DNA of 64,000 nt from positions 3,969,001 through 4,033,000 of the forward strand of contig NZ_AP028664.1 of the NCBI RefSeq assembly GCF_041154455.1, in the 5' to 3' direction. This document shows positions 31,975 through 40,225 of this stretch, in pieces. Position 1 is the stretch's first letter. Every line of letters begins with the position of its first letter. Source of the stretch: Variovorax sp. V213 (GTDB lineage: Bacteria; Pseudomonadota; Gammaproteobacteria; Burkholderiales; Burkholderiaceae_C). A program made the position numbers and the translations under genes. Below the pieces are notes generated by a model. The model was not told where the DNA came from and made no database searches. It was given only the letters and a program-made list of their open reading frames with translations.

Positions 31975-32565
31975 TCAGCGGCGCTCCTCGTGCGAGGCCT
32001 CGGCCTCCACGATCTGGTGCAGCACCTTGCCGGGGTCGGTGCGCTCGGCCAGCGCCTTGACCTCGCTATGCGACTCCGGCGGCACTTCCATCTTTTCCGC
32101 CATGCGGGTGGCGAGGCGCAGCAATGCGGTCATCTCGCGCTCGTTCAGCAGGTTGATCTGCAGGTCCAGGTGGTGCCGGCGCTCGCTTTCTTCGGCTGAC
32201 ATGTTCTGGCTGATCAGGATCATGATCGCCAGCGCGATGGCCTCGATGGAGACCAGAAAGAGCAGGAAGGTGAAGGGATAGGGATCGATGCGCCAGACAA
32301 ACTGGTTGAGCAGGATCCATGCGGCAAAGAAGGCGAGGTTCCACCACAGGAAGGCCACGGTTCCGCAGTAGCGCGATATGCGGGACACCAGCCTGTAGAG
32401 CAGCGGCTTGGCGCGCCGGTTTTCTTCTTCCAACTCCAGAATCGACTCGATGTTCCGGTGCGTCAATGCCTGGAGCGAGGGGTGCTTGTGGCGGCCCGGC
32501 CGGTGTGCCTTGCCGTTGCTGCCGCGGTTGTTGCCGGATTCCTTCGTTTCCTTTTCAGGCTGCAT
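31975..32565 (-). CDS. DUF1003 membrane protein
   Basis: A 196-residue protein of the DUF1003 family. After a polar N-terminus rich in Gly, Arg and Lys, it has two closely spaced membrane helices (FLWWNLAFFAAWILLN and FTFLLFLVSIEAIALAIMILI). The family motif SQNMSAEESERRHHLDLQINLLNE follows, then a likely coiled-coil C-terminus. GGAG lies 8 nt before the ATG. The function is unknown; the family is often found with stress genes, and here the SDR stress-type gene is divergent from it. Confidence 0.85.
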   Translation of the reverse strand: MQPEKETKESGNNRGSNGKAHRPGRHKHPSLQALTHRNIESILELEEENRRAKPLLYRLVSRISRYCGTVAFLWWNLAFFAAWILLNQFVWRIDPYPFTFLLFLVSIEAIALAIMILISQNMSAEESERRHHLDLQINLLNEREMTALLRLATRMAEKMEVPPESHSEVKALAERTDPGKVLHQIVEAEASHEERR

Positions 32566-32758
32566 CGCCCGTGCTCCAGAGTCGGGAAGCCATAACCATG
32601 CGCAAGCCGCAATGGCCGGTGCGTAGGCGTGCGTCGTCACCCTTTGCAAGCGAAGCGGAAATCGCGCGACACGGCGGGCGCGCAATCGGGACGGATTCCT
32701 ACGCAGGCCGAGCGCCGGAGTTTTACGGTGGTCGCTCACATGCAGGAGTCCACGCACC

Positions 32759-33772
32759 ATGAAATCGACCACCGCTTCACCCGCGAAATCTGCCAAGTCC
32801 CGAGGAGCAGCCCACACGGCCTCCCGGCAGCGAGCTGTTCAGAAGGCACAGGACGCGAAGGACCGCGCGAAGCCCGCCGCCAAGAAGCCCAGCCAGCCGG
32901 CACAGGCGGCGCCGCGGTCCCAGCCGGTCAATCCCATGCCGGCGCAGCACCTGAGCAAGCCGGGCCTGGAAGCGGAGATGGCGCTGCGCCCCCGGTTCGA
33001 GGCGCCGGACTACAAGGGCAGCGGTAAGCTCGAAGGCATGACGGCGCTGGTGACGGGCGGTGATTCCGGCATCGGCCGTGCCGTGGCGGTTCTCTACGCA
33101 CGTGAAGGCGCCGACGTGGCCATCGTCTACCTGGAAGAAGACGAGGACGCGGAGGAAACGCGGCGCCATGTCGAGCACGAGGGCGCGCGCTGCCTCATGA
33201 TCAAGGGCGATGTCGGCGACCCGGCGTTCTGCCGCGAGTCGATCGACAAGACGCTCGAGGCCTTCGGTAAGCTCGACATCCTGGTGAACAACGCGGCGTT
33301 CCAGCTGCACGCGGCATCGATCGAGGACATCACGGACGAGCGCTTCGAACTCACGCTCAGGACCAATGTCTTCGGCTACTTCCAGATGGCGCGCGCCGCG
33401 GTGCCGCACCTGCGCCAGGGTGCGTCGATCATCAATACCGGATCGGTCACGGGCCTGGAAGGAAGCGGCCACCTGCTCGACTACTCGACCACCAAGGGCG
33501 CCATCCACGCGTTCACCAAGTCGCTGGCGAGCAACCTGCTGCCCAAGGGAATCCGCGTGAACGCGGTGGCGCCGGGGCCGGTGTGGACCCCCTTGAATCC
33601 TGCGGACAGCCCACCCGAAAAAGTGAAGGACTTCGGAAAGAAGACCGACCTGCAGCGGCCGGCGCAACCGGAGGAGCTGTCCCCCGCCTATGTGTTCCTT
33701 GCCGCACCGAGCTGCGCCAGCTACATCACCGGCATCGTTCTGCCGATCACGGGCACCGTGGGCGCGATCTGA
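32759..33772 (+). CDS. SDR-family oxidoreductase, YghA/general-stress-protein-39 type, with basic N-terminal extension
   Basis: A 337-residue short-chain dehydrogenase. The Rossmann glycine motif TGGDSGIG is near residue 100, NNAA follows, the catalytic Ser is in INTGSVTG and the Tyr-Lys pair in YSTTK. The proline-rich segment QPVNPMPAQHLSKPGLEAEM before the domain is typical of the YghA/GSP39 group. About 50 extra N-terminal residues are rich in Ala, Lys, Ser and Arg, like histone-like tails. AGGAG precedes the ATG. Substrate unknown; stress-related aldehyde or sugar reduction is plausible. Confidence 0.85.
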   Translation: MKSTTASPAKSAKSRGAAHTASRQRAVQKAQDAKDRAKPAAKKPSQPAQAAPRSQPVNPMPAQHLSKPGLEAEMALRPRFEAPDYKGSGKLEGMTALVTGGDSGIGRAVAVLYAREGADVAIVYLEEDEDAEETRRHVEHEGARCLMIKGDVGDPAFCRESIDKTLEAFGKLDILVNNAAFQLHAASIEDITDERFELTLRTNVFGYFQMARAAVPHLRQGASIINTGSVTGLEGSGHLLDYSTTKGAIHAFTKSLASNLLPKGIRVNAVAPGPVWTPLNPADSPPEKVKDFGKKTDLQRPAQPEELSPAYVFLAAPSCASYITGIVLPITGTVGAI

Positions 33773-33796
33773 GGCCGCAAGTGGCCGGGGAAGCCT

Positions 33797-34621
33797 TCAG
33801 CTTTCGGGTGACGAATCTGCATGCGCGGGCGGGTGCCTGGCAGGCATCTTCACACCGACGATGACAAGAAGCTTCTGCAGCGTCCTGGAGCGCGGCAGGT
33901 CCCGCATGAGCGGCGGTATCGAAATGGCGAGCAGCAACGCCGCGAGCGGCACCACGCACACGAAGCCGATATAGCTGAAGCCGAGCGCGCCGACGATGCC
34001 GCCCAGCACGAACATGCCGATCAAGCCTCCCGCCATCCGCATCCTGCGACGGTCGTGCCGAACCATGGCATGCGCCGGCGTGGCATGCCTGTTCCAGTAG
34101 ATCAGCTTGCCCAGTTCCATGCCCACGTCGGTGATGTTGCCCGTCATGTGCGTGGTGCGGACACTGCCTCCGGAGGTCTTGGAGCCGACCGCGTTCTGCA
34201 GGCCCATGATGAACGAGAGCAGCAGCACGGTCAGCGGCACGGCGAATGGCGTCGACCAGGTCAGCGTGATGGCGCCCATGAGGCCGAACGGAAACATGAG
34301 TGCCGCCTCGAGCAGCAGCGGCACCGCGTAGACGCTGCGCAAGCGATGCTGGCGGCCCCAGTTCACCAGGATTGCGCAGACGGCCGCGCCCGACACGAAT
34401 GCGATGATGGCGCCCAGCGCGTTCAGCAGAAGCTTCGCGTTGCCAAGCACCAGCCCGTCCGCAAACTGCGACGCGAAGCCCGTCATGTGCGAGGTGTACA
34501 TGTGCAGCACCAGGAAGCCCCCCGCGTTCACCGCGCCGGCATTGAAGGCCAGCAGCAGGCCGAGCACCCGGTTCGTGGAGGGGGCGCGGTGGCGGTGGGT
34601 CAGGAAGCGTAGTCGGCGCAT
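33797..34621 (-). CDS. DUF1275 (YoaK-type) membrane protein
   Basis: A 274-residue membrane protein of the DUF1275/YoaK family. It shows about six hydrophobic segments and the family motifs FNAGAVNAGGFLVLHMYTSHMTG near the N-terminus and MGLQNAVGSKTSGGSVRTTHMTGN in the middle. The family is widespread but uncharacterised, and may be a small-molecule transporter. It converges with the SDR gene and is divergent from the YXWGXW gene. Confidence 0.85.
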   Translation of the reverse strand: MRRLRFLTHRHRAPSTNRVLGLLLAFNAGAVNAGGFLVLHMYTSHMTGFASQFADGLVLGNAKLLLNALGAIIAFVSGAAVCAILVNWGRQHRLRSVYAVPLLLEAALMFPFGLMGAITLTWSTPFAVPLTVLLLSFIMGLQNAVGSKTSGGSVRTTHMTGNITDVGMELGKLIYWNRHATPAHAMVRHDRRRMRMAGGLIGMFVLGGIVGALGFSYIGFVCVVPLAALLLAISIPPLMRDLPRSRTLQKLLVIVGVKMPARHPPAHADSSPES

Positions 34622-34776
34622 CGGCGTGCAGCGTGCGTTCGGACTCTAGCACCTGATGAAGCGGCCGCGGCCGCGACCAACCACGGTTTGGCTTCCCAAG
34701 GCCCTGAGGAATGTTCTGATTACACTTTCCGCCGGCCCGCGTTGTACATGCGTGTTCTCATCTTCAAGGGTTTCAA

Positions 34777-35175
34777 ATGAAAGTCTCAGCTCTCCTGATA
34801 GCCACCGCGCTCGCCGCGTGTGCCCTGCCCGCTGCGGCACAGGTCTCGGTCAATATCAATGTGCCCGGCCTGATCCAGGTCGCACCTCCCGCGCCCCGCT
34901 ATGAGCCCATGCCGGGGCCGCGGTCGGGCCAGGTCTGGGTGCCGGGCCACTGGCAATGGAACGAACGCGCCTACGTCTGGCGCTCCGGCTACTGGCAGGC
35001 GGCACGGCCCGACTACGCGTACGCACCAGGCCGCTGGGTCCAGGCAGACGGTGGCTGGCGATGGATGGAAGGCAACTGGCGGCGCGCGGAGCAACCGCAC
35101 CACGCCGAGCGCGAAGGCCATGGCGGCGGCGGATACCACTGCCCACCGGGACAGGCCAAGAAAGGCCGTTGCTGA
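34777..35175 (+). CDS. Secreted YXWGXW repeat-containing protein
   Basis: A 132-residue exported protein. Residues 1-21 are a Sec signal peptide (LLIATALAACALPAAAQ). The mature part holds tryptophan-rich repeats of the type PGHWQWNERAYVWRSGYW and PGRWVQADGGWRWMEG, matching the YXWGXW family, then a His-, Gly- and Cys-containing tail. These proteins are envelope proteins of unknown role. AAGGG lies before the ATG. A small CCCC-AGT-GGGG hairpin follows the stop, next to the tRNA. Confidence 0.82.
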   Translation: MKVSALLIATALAACALPAAAQVSVNINVPGLIQVAPPAPRYEPMPGPRSGQVWVPGHWQWNERAYVWRSGYWQAARPDYAYAPGRWVQADGGWRWMEGNWRRAEQPHHAEREGHGGGGYHCPPGQAKKGRC

Positions 35176-35190
35176 TCCCCAGTGGGGAGA

Positions 35191-35266
35191 TGGTGCCGCT
35201 TGTCGGAATCGAACTGACGACCTTCCGCTTACAAGGCGGGTGCTCTACCAACTGAGCTAAAGCGGC
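35191..35266 (-). tRNA. tRNA-Thr (anticodon TGT)
   Basis: A 76-nt cloverleaf including an encoded CCA end. The acceptor arms GCCGCTT and AAGCGGC pair over seven bases; the D arm is GCTC-AGTTGGTA-GAGC; the anticodon loop CTTGTAA reads ACA (Thr); the T loop is TTCGATT. Two stem positions do not pair well: the outer pair of the anticodon stem (C-A) and one pair of the T stem (A-C). The overall fold is convincing. It lies between the YXWGXW gene and sspB. Confidence 0.92.
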
Positions 35267-35334
35267 ACGAATTGTCTTGTCGGATTTTAGCGGTGCGGCA
35301 GAGGCCGCCCCCCCCGGTCCGTCCTGCTGTTGCC

Positions 35335-35919
35335 CTATTTCACGCGCTTGAGCGACGGCCGGCTGCCGCCTCCGGCCGGTGGACGGGGCGGCTCATCGTC
35401 GGGATCGATGGGCGAGCCGATGTCGTTGCCGCCATCGGCCGCATCGTCCGTCACGAGGTGAACGATCTTGCCGGCATCGCCCTCGCTGCCGCGCGACGCG
35501 TCGCGCAGCGGCATGCGGGCAGGCCCCTGGGCTGCCGGCGCACCGCCAGCCGGGGATGCGGCGCCAGCGCTGCCATCGGCATTGCTGCCGGTGGGTACGG
35601 GCGCCGGAAACGCCATGCCCTGGCCGTTCTCGCGCGCGTAGATGGCAATCACCCGGCCCACGGGCACGACGATTTCGCGCGCACTGCCCGCAAAGCGGGC
35701 CTTGAACTCGATGAAATCGTTGCCGAGCTTGAGCGAACTGGTCGCGTCGAAGCTGATGTTCAGCACGATCTCGCCGTTTTTCACGTACTCGCGCGGCACC
35801 TGGACGGTGTCGTCGACCTGCACCGCGACATAGGGCGTGAACCCGTTGTCGGTGCACCATTCGTACAGCGCCCGGATGAGGTACGGGCGGGTGGAGGACG
35901 ACTCGAGCGCGTTGATCAT
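35335..35919 (-). CDS. sspB: SspB, ClpXP specificity-enhancing factor
   Basis: A 194-residue adaptor that delivers ssrA-tagged proteins to ClpXP. The N-terminal substrate-binding domain is clear: TRPYLIRALYEWCTDNGFTPYV, LNISFDATSSLKLGNDFIEF and the Gly/Arg region. A long Pro-, Gly- and Ala-rich linker follows. The C-terminal tail RPSLKRVK corresponds to the ClpX-docking peptide (consensus LRVVK-like). The ATG at 35919 (MINALESSSTRP) is preferred over an upstream in-frame ATG. It follows sspA, with a repeat element between. Confidence 0.92.
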   Translation of the reverse strand: MINALESSSTRPYLIRALYEWCTDNGFTPYVAVQVDDTVQVPREYVKNGEIVLNISFDATSSLKLGNDFIEFKARFAGSAREIVVPVGRVIAIYARENGQGMAFPAPVPTGSNADGSAGAASPAGGAPAAQGPARMPLRDASRGSEGDAGKIVHLVTDDAADGGNDIGSPIDPDDEPPRPPAGGGSRPSLKRVK

Positions 35920-35969
35920 GAATTTTCTACCGTGCAATCGCCAGCTTCGGACTCTTCGCAGAACACCGC

Positions 35970-36055
35970 GGAACCGGCTTTGCCGGGCCGCTGGTGTTGC
36001 CCCCGGCGAGGGGGTTGGAGAAGCGACACGAAGTGCGCGAAGCCTGGGGGAGAGC
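35970..36055. repeat. Dispersed intergenic repeat, copy B
   Basis: Between sspA and sspB lies a second copy of the element seen at 29170-29245. It shares CCGGCTTTGCCGGGCCGC exactly (35974-35991), then GGTG, GCCCCC, GGGGG, and after a more divergent middle a final GGGGG. The first half folds as a CCGGC/GCCGG hairpin. It may end or weaken transcription from sspA into sspB. Confidence 0.75.
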
Positions 36056-36059
36056 CTAT

Positions 36060-36671
36060 TTACTTGCGCATGACCTTTTCAGAGGGGGTGAGCGCTTCGA
36101 TGTACGCGGGGCGCGAGAAGATGCGCTCGGCGTACTTCAGCAGCGGTGCCGCATTCTTGCTGAGGTCGATGCCGTAGTAGTCCAGGCGCCAGAGCAGCGG
36201 CGCAATGGCCACGTCGAGCATCGAGAAGTTGTCGCCCAGCATGTACTTGTTCTTGAGGAACACAGGAGCGAGCTGCGTCAGGCGGTCACGGATGTGCGCG
36301 CGGGCCTTTTCGAGCGCCTTCTCGTTGCCCTTGGCCGTGCGGTTCTCCAGCGTGGCCACGTGCACGAACAGTTCCTTCTCGAAATTGAGCAGGAACAGGC
36401 GTACGCGCGCGCGATCGACCGGGTCGCCGGGCATCAGCTGCGGATGCGGGAAGCGCTCGTCGATGTACTCGTTGATGATGTTCGATTCGTACAGGATCAG
36501 GTCGCGCTCGACCAGGATCGGCACCTGGCCGTACGGGTTCATCACGCCGATGTCTTCGGGCTTGTTGTAGAGATCGACGTCGCGGATTTCGAAGTCCATG
36601 CCCTTCTCGAACAACACGAAGCGGCAGCGGTGGGAAAAGGGGCAGGTCGTTCCTGAATACAAGACCATCAT
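36060..36671 (-). CDS. sspA: SspA, stringent starvation protein A (glutathione-S-transferase fold)
   Basis: A 203-residue RNA-polymerase-associated protein of the SspA family. The N-terminal thioredoxin-like domain shows LYSGTTCPFSHRCRFVL and NPYGQVPILVERDLILYESNII. The C-terminal helical domain has DNFSMLDVAIAPLLWRLDYYGI. The proline-histidine region implicated in SspA function appears around FPHPQL. Its AGGAG site lies directly after the T-run of the petC terminator, so sspA depends on read-through or on a very compact promoter. sspB follows in the same direction. Confidence 0.93.
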   Translation of the reverse strand: MMVLYSGTTCPFSHRCRFVLFEKGMDFEIRDVDLYNKPEDIGVMNPYGQVPILVERDLILYESNIINEYIDERFPHPQLMPGDPVDRARVRLFLLNFEKELFVHVATLENRTAKGNEKALEKARAHIRDRLTQLAPVFLKNKYMLGDNFSMLDVAIAPLLWRLDYYGIDLSKNAAPLLKYAERIFSRPAYIEALTPSEKVMRK

Positions 36672-36680
36672 GGCGAGAGA

Positions 36681-36753
36681 CTCCTAAAAATCAAAAAGAG
36701 TGGGTCGCGTTGGCAACCCACTCTGTGGGACCGGGCGCGCACAGCGCCCGGTC
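36681..36753 (-). terminator. Tandem hairpins ending the petABC operon
   Basis: Read on the minus strand after petC, first comes a perfect 10-bp GC hairpin (36729-36738 with 36744-36753, loop of five). Then comes a 9-bp stem (36697-36705 with 36716-36724) directly followed by TTTTTGATTTTT. The second hairpin with its T-run is a classical rho-independent terminator for the cytochrome bc1 operon. Its T-run merges into the sspA ribosome-binding site. Confidence 0.88.
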
Positions 36754-36766
36754 GGCGTGGACGGAA

Positions 36767-37540
36767 CTACTTGACGTCTTTCCAGTACGAGGCGTTCAGT
36801 CGCCACACGAAAACCAACGACATGAGCAGGAACAGCAGCACCCACACGCCGATGCGGATGCGCGTGTTCTGCGCCGGTTCGGCCATCCATTGCAGGTAGC
36901 TCACCAGGTCGCCGACCGCCGTGTCGAACTGCAGCGGCGTCATGGTGCCGGGGGTGACTTGCTCCCAACCCTTGAACACTTCGGTCTCGTGGCCATGCTG
37001 AACGATCTTGGTGTAGACCGGACGGCGTTCGCCTTGCAGTTCCCACAGCGGATTGGGCATGGCGACGCTCGGGAACACGAGGTTGTTCCAGCCGGTGGCC
37101 TTGGTGTCGTCGCGGTAGTAGGTGCGCAGGTAGGTGTACAGGTAGTCGGCACCGGTACCGCCGTGGCCGGCGCGCGAACGTGCCACCAGCGTCAGGTCGG
37201 GCGGGGTCGTGCCGAACCATTCCTTGGCCTGGCGCGCGTCGATGTTGGCCTTCATGGTCTCGCCAACCTTGTCGGTCGCGAACAGAAGGTTGTCCTTGAT
37301 CTGCTGCTCGGTGATGCCGATGTCCTGCAGGCGGTTGTAGCGCATGAAGGCTGCCGAATGGCAGTTCAGGCAGTAGTTGACGAACAGCTTGGCGCCGTTC
37401 TGCAGCGAGGCCACGTCGGTGGTCTTGTTGGGCGCCTTGTCCCACGCCAGGCCGCCGGACTCGGCCGATGCGGCTGCGGAGAAGGTCAGGCCCAATGCCA
37501 GGCCCACAACCGCGAGCCAGCCAGAAATGCTTTTCTTCAT
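36767..37540 (-). CDS. petC: Cytochrome c1 of the cytochrome bc1 complex
   Basis: A 257-residue c-type cytochrome. A signal peptide (WLAVVGLALGLTFSAAASA) precedes the haem motif CLNCH at residues 57-61. The distal Met ligand is expected in the FPSVAMPNPLWEL region, and a C-terminal anchor helix follows (IGVWVLLFLLMSLVFVWRL). It passes electrons from the Rieske protein to soluble cytochrome c. It is third in petA-petB-petC, 29 nt after petB, and is followed by a strong terminator. Confidence 0.95.
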   Translation of the reverse strand: MKKSISGWLAVVGLALGLTFSAAASAESGGLAWDKAPNKTTDVASLQNGAKLFVNYCLNCHSAAFMRYNRLQDIGITEQQIKDNLLFATDKVGETMKANIDARQAKEWFGTTPPDLTLVARSRAGHGGTGADYLYTYLRTYYRDDTKATGWNNLVFPSVAMPNPLWELQGERRPVYTKIVQHGHETEVFKGWEQVTPGTMTPLQFDTAVGDLVSYLQWMAEPAQNTRIRIGVWVLLFLLMSLVFVWRLNASYWKDVK

Positions 37541-37569
37541 CGTGTTTCTCTCAAGCTCTCTTGGGCTTT

Positions 37570-39006
37570 TCAGTGGGCGGCGAAGGTCACGCGGTCGGGC
37601 ACGGTCTTGAACTCGCCCTTGCTGCTCCACCACGGCATGAGCAGGAAGAAACCGAAGTAGAAAAGCGTGCCGATCTGCGAAATGGTCTGCGCGATGTCCA
37701 GCACGAACGAACCGATGACCAGGTTGCCCCAGACGCCAGGCGCCTGGATACCCAGGTAGCCCAGGATCAGGAAGAAGAACACGAAGACGCCGTAGACATA
37801 CTTGTGCCAGCTCGGCCGGTAGCGGATCGACTTGACCTCGCTCTTGTCCAGCCATGGAAGGAAGAACAGGATGATGACCGAGCCGCCCATCACGAGCACG
37901 CCCCAGAACTTGGCGTCGAAGGCCTTGAGCAGGAAGATCGCCACGGCCGCCACCACGACGAGCGCAATCTTCAGTGCCGTGCTCGACTTGCCCTTGACGA
38001 AGTTCAGCACGGCGGCCAGGGCGATGATCAGTGCGAACACGTTGACCATGTCGTCGGTGGTTGCACGCAGCATCGAATAGAACGGCGTGAAGTACCAGAC
38101 CGGCGCGATGTGGTTCGGCGTCTTGAGCGAATCGGCCGGAATGAAGTTGTTGTACTCGAGGAAGTACCCGCCCGCTTCCGGCGCGAAGAAGATCACGGCC
38201 GAGAAGATGGTGAGGAACACCACCACGCCGAAGATGTCGTGCACCGTGTAATACGGGTGCGAAGGAATGCCGTCGAGCGGATGGCCGTCGGGGCCGCGCT
38301 TGGCCTTGATCTCGATGCCGTCGGGGTTGTTGGAGCCCACTTCGTGCAACGCGATCAGGTGGGCCACCACCAAGCCGAGCAGCACCAGCGGCACGGCAAT
38401 GACGTGGAAGCTGAAGAAGCGGTTCAGCGTGGCGTCGCTCACCACGTAGTCGCCGCGGATCAGCAGCGCAAGGTCAGGGCCCACGAAGGGAATGGCGGCG
38501 AACAGGTTCACGATCACCTGGGCGCCCCAGTAGCTCATCTGGCCCCAGGGCAGCAGGTAACCCATGAAGGCCTCGGCCATCAGGCACAGGAAGATCGCGC
38601 AGCCGAAGACCCAGATCAGCTCGCGGGGCTTGCGGTAGCTGCCGTACATGAGGCCGCGGAACATGTGCAGGTACACCACGATGAAGAACGCCGAGGCGCC
38701 CGTCGAGTGGATGTAGCGGATGAGCCATCCCCACGGCACGTCGCGCATGATGTACTCGACCGAAGCGAACGCCTGGTTGGCATCGGGCTTGTAGTGCATC
38801 ACGAGGAAGATGCCGGTCACGATCTGGATCACCAGGACCAGCATCGCGAGCGAGCCGAAGATGTACCAGAAGTTGAAGTTCTTCGGCGCGTAGTACTTGC
38901 CCCACTGGTCGTTCCAGAGCTTGGTCAGCGGGAAGCGGTTGTCGACCCAGTTGAGCAGCTTTTCGCCCGTGGGCGCATTGGGGGAAATTTCGTGGAATTC
39001 AGCCAT
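37570..39006 (-). CDS. petB: Cytochrome b of the cytochrome bc1 complex
   Basis: A 478-residue integral membrane cytochrome b. Haem-ligand histidines are in helices showing RYIHSTGASAFFIVVYLHMFR and RFFSFHVIAVPLVLLGLVVAHL. The quinol-site PEWY-type motif appears here as PVWYF. An extended C-terminal membrane region, typical of proteobacterial full-length cytochrome b, completes it. It lies 14 nt after petA and before petC. Length is slightly over the alphaproteobacterial form (about 440), as usual in betaproteobacteria. Confidence 0.95.
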   Translation of the reverse strand: MAEFHEISPNAPTGEKLLNWVDNRFPLTKLWNDQWGKYYAPKNFNFWYIFGSLAMLVLVIQIVTGIFLVMHYKPDANQAFASVEYIMRDVPWGWLIRYIHSTGASAFFIVVYLHMFRGLMYGSYRKPRELIWVFGCAIFLCLMAEAFMGYLLPWGQMSYWGAQVIVNLFAAIPFVGPDLALLIRGDYVVSDATLNRFFSFHVIAVPLVLLGLVVAHLIALHEVGSNNPDGIEIKAKRGPDGHPLDGIPSHPYYTVHDIFGVVVFLTIFSAVIFFAPEAGGYFLEYNNFIPADSLKTPNHIAPVWYFTPFYSMLRATTDDMVNVFALIIALAAVLNFVKGKSSTALKIALVVVAAVAIFLLKAFDAKFWGVLVMGGSVIILFFLPWLDKSEVKSIRYRPSWHKYVYGVFVFFFLILGYLGIQAPGVWGNLVIGSFVLDIAQTISQIGTLFYFGFFLLMPWWSSKGEFKTVPDRVTFAAH

Positions 39007-39020
39007 GTTCTTCTTCTGCC

Positions 39021-39638
39021 TCAGGCCTTCTTGGAGTCTTCACCGATCAGGAGCTTGGTGTCCGACAGGTACATGTGCGGGGGCACAGGCAGGTTGTCGG
39101 GCGCGGGCTTGTTCTTGAAGACACGGCCGGCCAGATCGAACGTGGAACCGTGGCAAGGGCACAGGAAGCCGCCTTCCCAGTCGTTCGGCAGCGAGGGCTG
39201 CGGGCCGGCCTGGAAGCGGTCGATCGGCGAGCAGCCGAGGTGGGTGCAGATGCCGACCACGACCAGCACGTCGGGCTTGATCGAGCGGTGCCCGTTCTGC
39301 GCGTACTTGGGCGTGAATTCGTCGGGGTGACGCTTGGAGAGCGGATCCGCGAGCTGGCCGTCCAGCTTGGCGAGTTCGGTAACCTGCTCGGGCGTGCGCT
39401 TGAGGATCCACACCGGCTTGCCGCGCCATTCGACGGTGATCTTCTCGCCGACCTTGAGGCCTGCGATGTCCACCTCGACCGCAGCGCCTGCGGCTTTGGC
39501 CTTCTCGGAAGGCTGGAACGTACTCACAAAGGGAATCGCGGTGGCCACGCCTCCCGCTACGCCGGCACAGCTGGATGCGATCAACCACGTCCGCTTGCTT
39601 GTGTCGATCCGGGGGGAGCCGGAGGTCATGTCACTCAT
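39021..39638 (-). CDS. petA: Rieske iron-sulfur protein of the cytochrome bc1 complex
   Basis: A 205-residue Rieske protein. The N-terminus has SKRTWLIASSCAGVAGGVA, an uncleaved twin-arginine-like anchor (KR in place of RR). The 2Fe-2S ligands are in CTHLGCSP and CPCHGST, and the proline loop is in NLPVPPH. It carries electrons from quinol to cytochrome c1. The start at 39638 (MSDMTSG) is the first of the operon. The tatABC genes needed for its export are about 21 kb away in the window. Confidence 0.95.
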   Translation of the reverse strand: MSDMTSGSPRIDTSKRTWLIASSCAGVAGGVATAIPFVSTFQPSEKAKAAGAAVEVDIAGLKVGEKITVEWRGKPVWILKRTPEQVTELAKLDGQLADPLSKRHPDEFTPKYAQNGHRSIKPDVLVVVGICTHLGCSPIDRFQAGPQPSLPNDWEGGFLCPCHGSTFDLAGRVFKNKPAPDNLPVPPHMYLSDTKLLIGEDSKKA

Positions 39639-39920
39639 GGGGATCCTCTAAGTCTTCTTCGCTGGAGCAGGGTCAACCGGCGATTGTAGCGGGCTGTTGC
39701 GCGCATATTCAACGGCGCCGGTCCGAGCGTGTGCGAATGCCCGTCTCGGCCCCCTGCAAACACCAATTAAGAACAATGAATTAATTCGGATTTGCAAGAC
39801 ATTTGGACACAAGGAATTGCACGCACATCGATTGTAAAAAAGGCTAACTTAGTTGCGGCACACTTCGCCAGCTGCTAATCTTGACCCAACTGTCAATTGC
39901 TAATTACGAGGATATCCGCC

Positions 39921-40223
39921 ATGAAAATTAAGTCATTGGTTTCCGCTGCCTTTATTGCCGCCTTGGGTATTTCTTCGGCGCTGGCTCAAAACCCACCCCA
40001 AAATCCACCGCCCGTTCAAACGCCCGGCCCGCAGCCCGCCAGCGCCACGGGTGCAGCCAATTCCGCGTCCGGCCGCATCACGGCCGGGCAGGCCGGCGGC
40101 ATCGCAGCCAGCGTCGGGTTGGCAGCTGCCATCGGCAGTGGCAATGGCGGCAACAGCGGCGGCGGTAGCGGTACGGGCGGCACGAGCGGTACCGGCGGCA
40201 CGGGCACGACCGGCACGAATTAA
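39921..40223 (+). CDS. Small secreted Gly/Thr-rich protein, GfcA/YjbE-like
   Basis: A 100-residue protein. It has a signal peptide (IKSLVSAAFIAALGISSALA), a Pro/Gln-rich segment and a low-complexity tail of Gly, Ser and Thr (GGSGTGGTSGTGGTGTT). It matches in size and style the small first protein of the GfcABCD and YjbEFGH operons of enterobacteria. GAGGA before the ATG at 39921 decides the start; an upstream in-frame ATG is unlikely. The partners YjbF and YjbG-YjbH follow, so the assignment rests mainly on context. Its molecular role is unknown even in the model operons. Confidence 0.65.
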   Translation: MKIKSLVSAAFIAALGISSALAQNPPQNPPPVQTPGPQPASATGAANSASGRITAGQAGGIAASVGLAAAIGSGNGGNSGGGSGTGGTSGTGGTGTTGTN

Positions 40224-40225
40224 TC

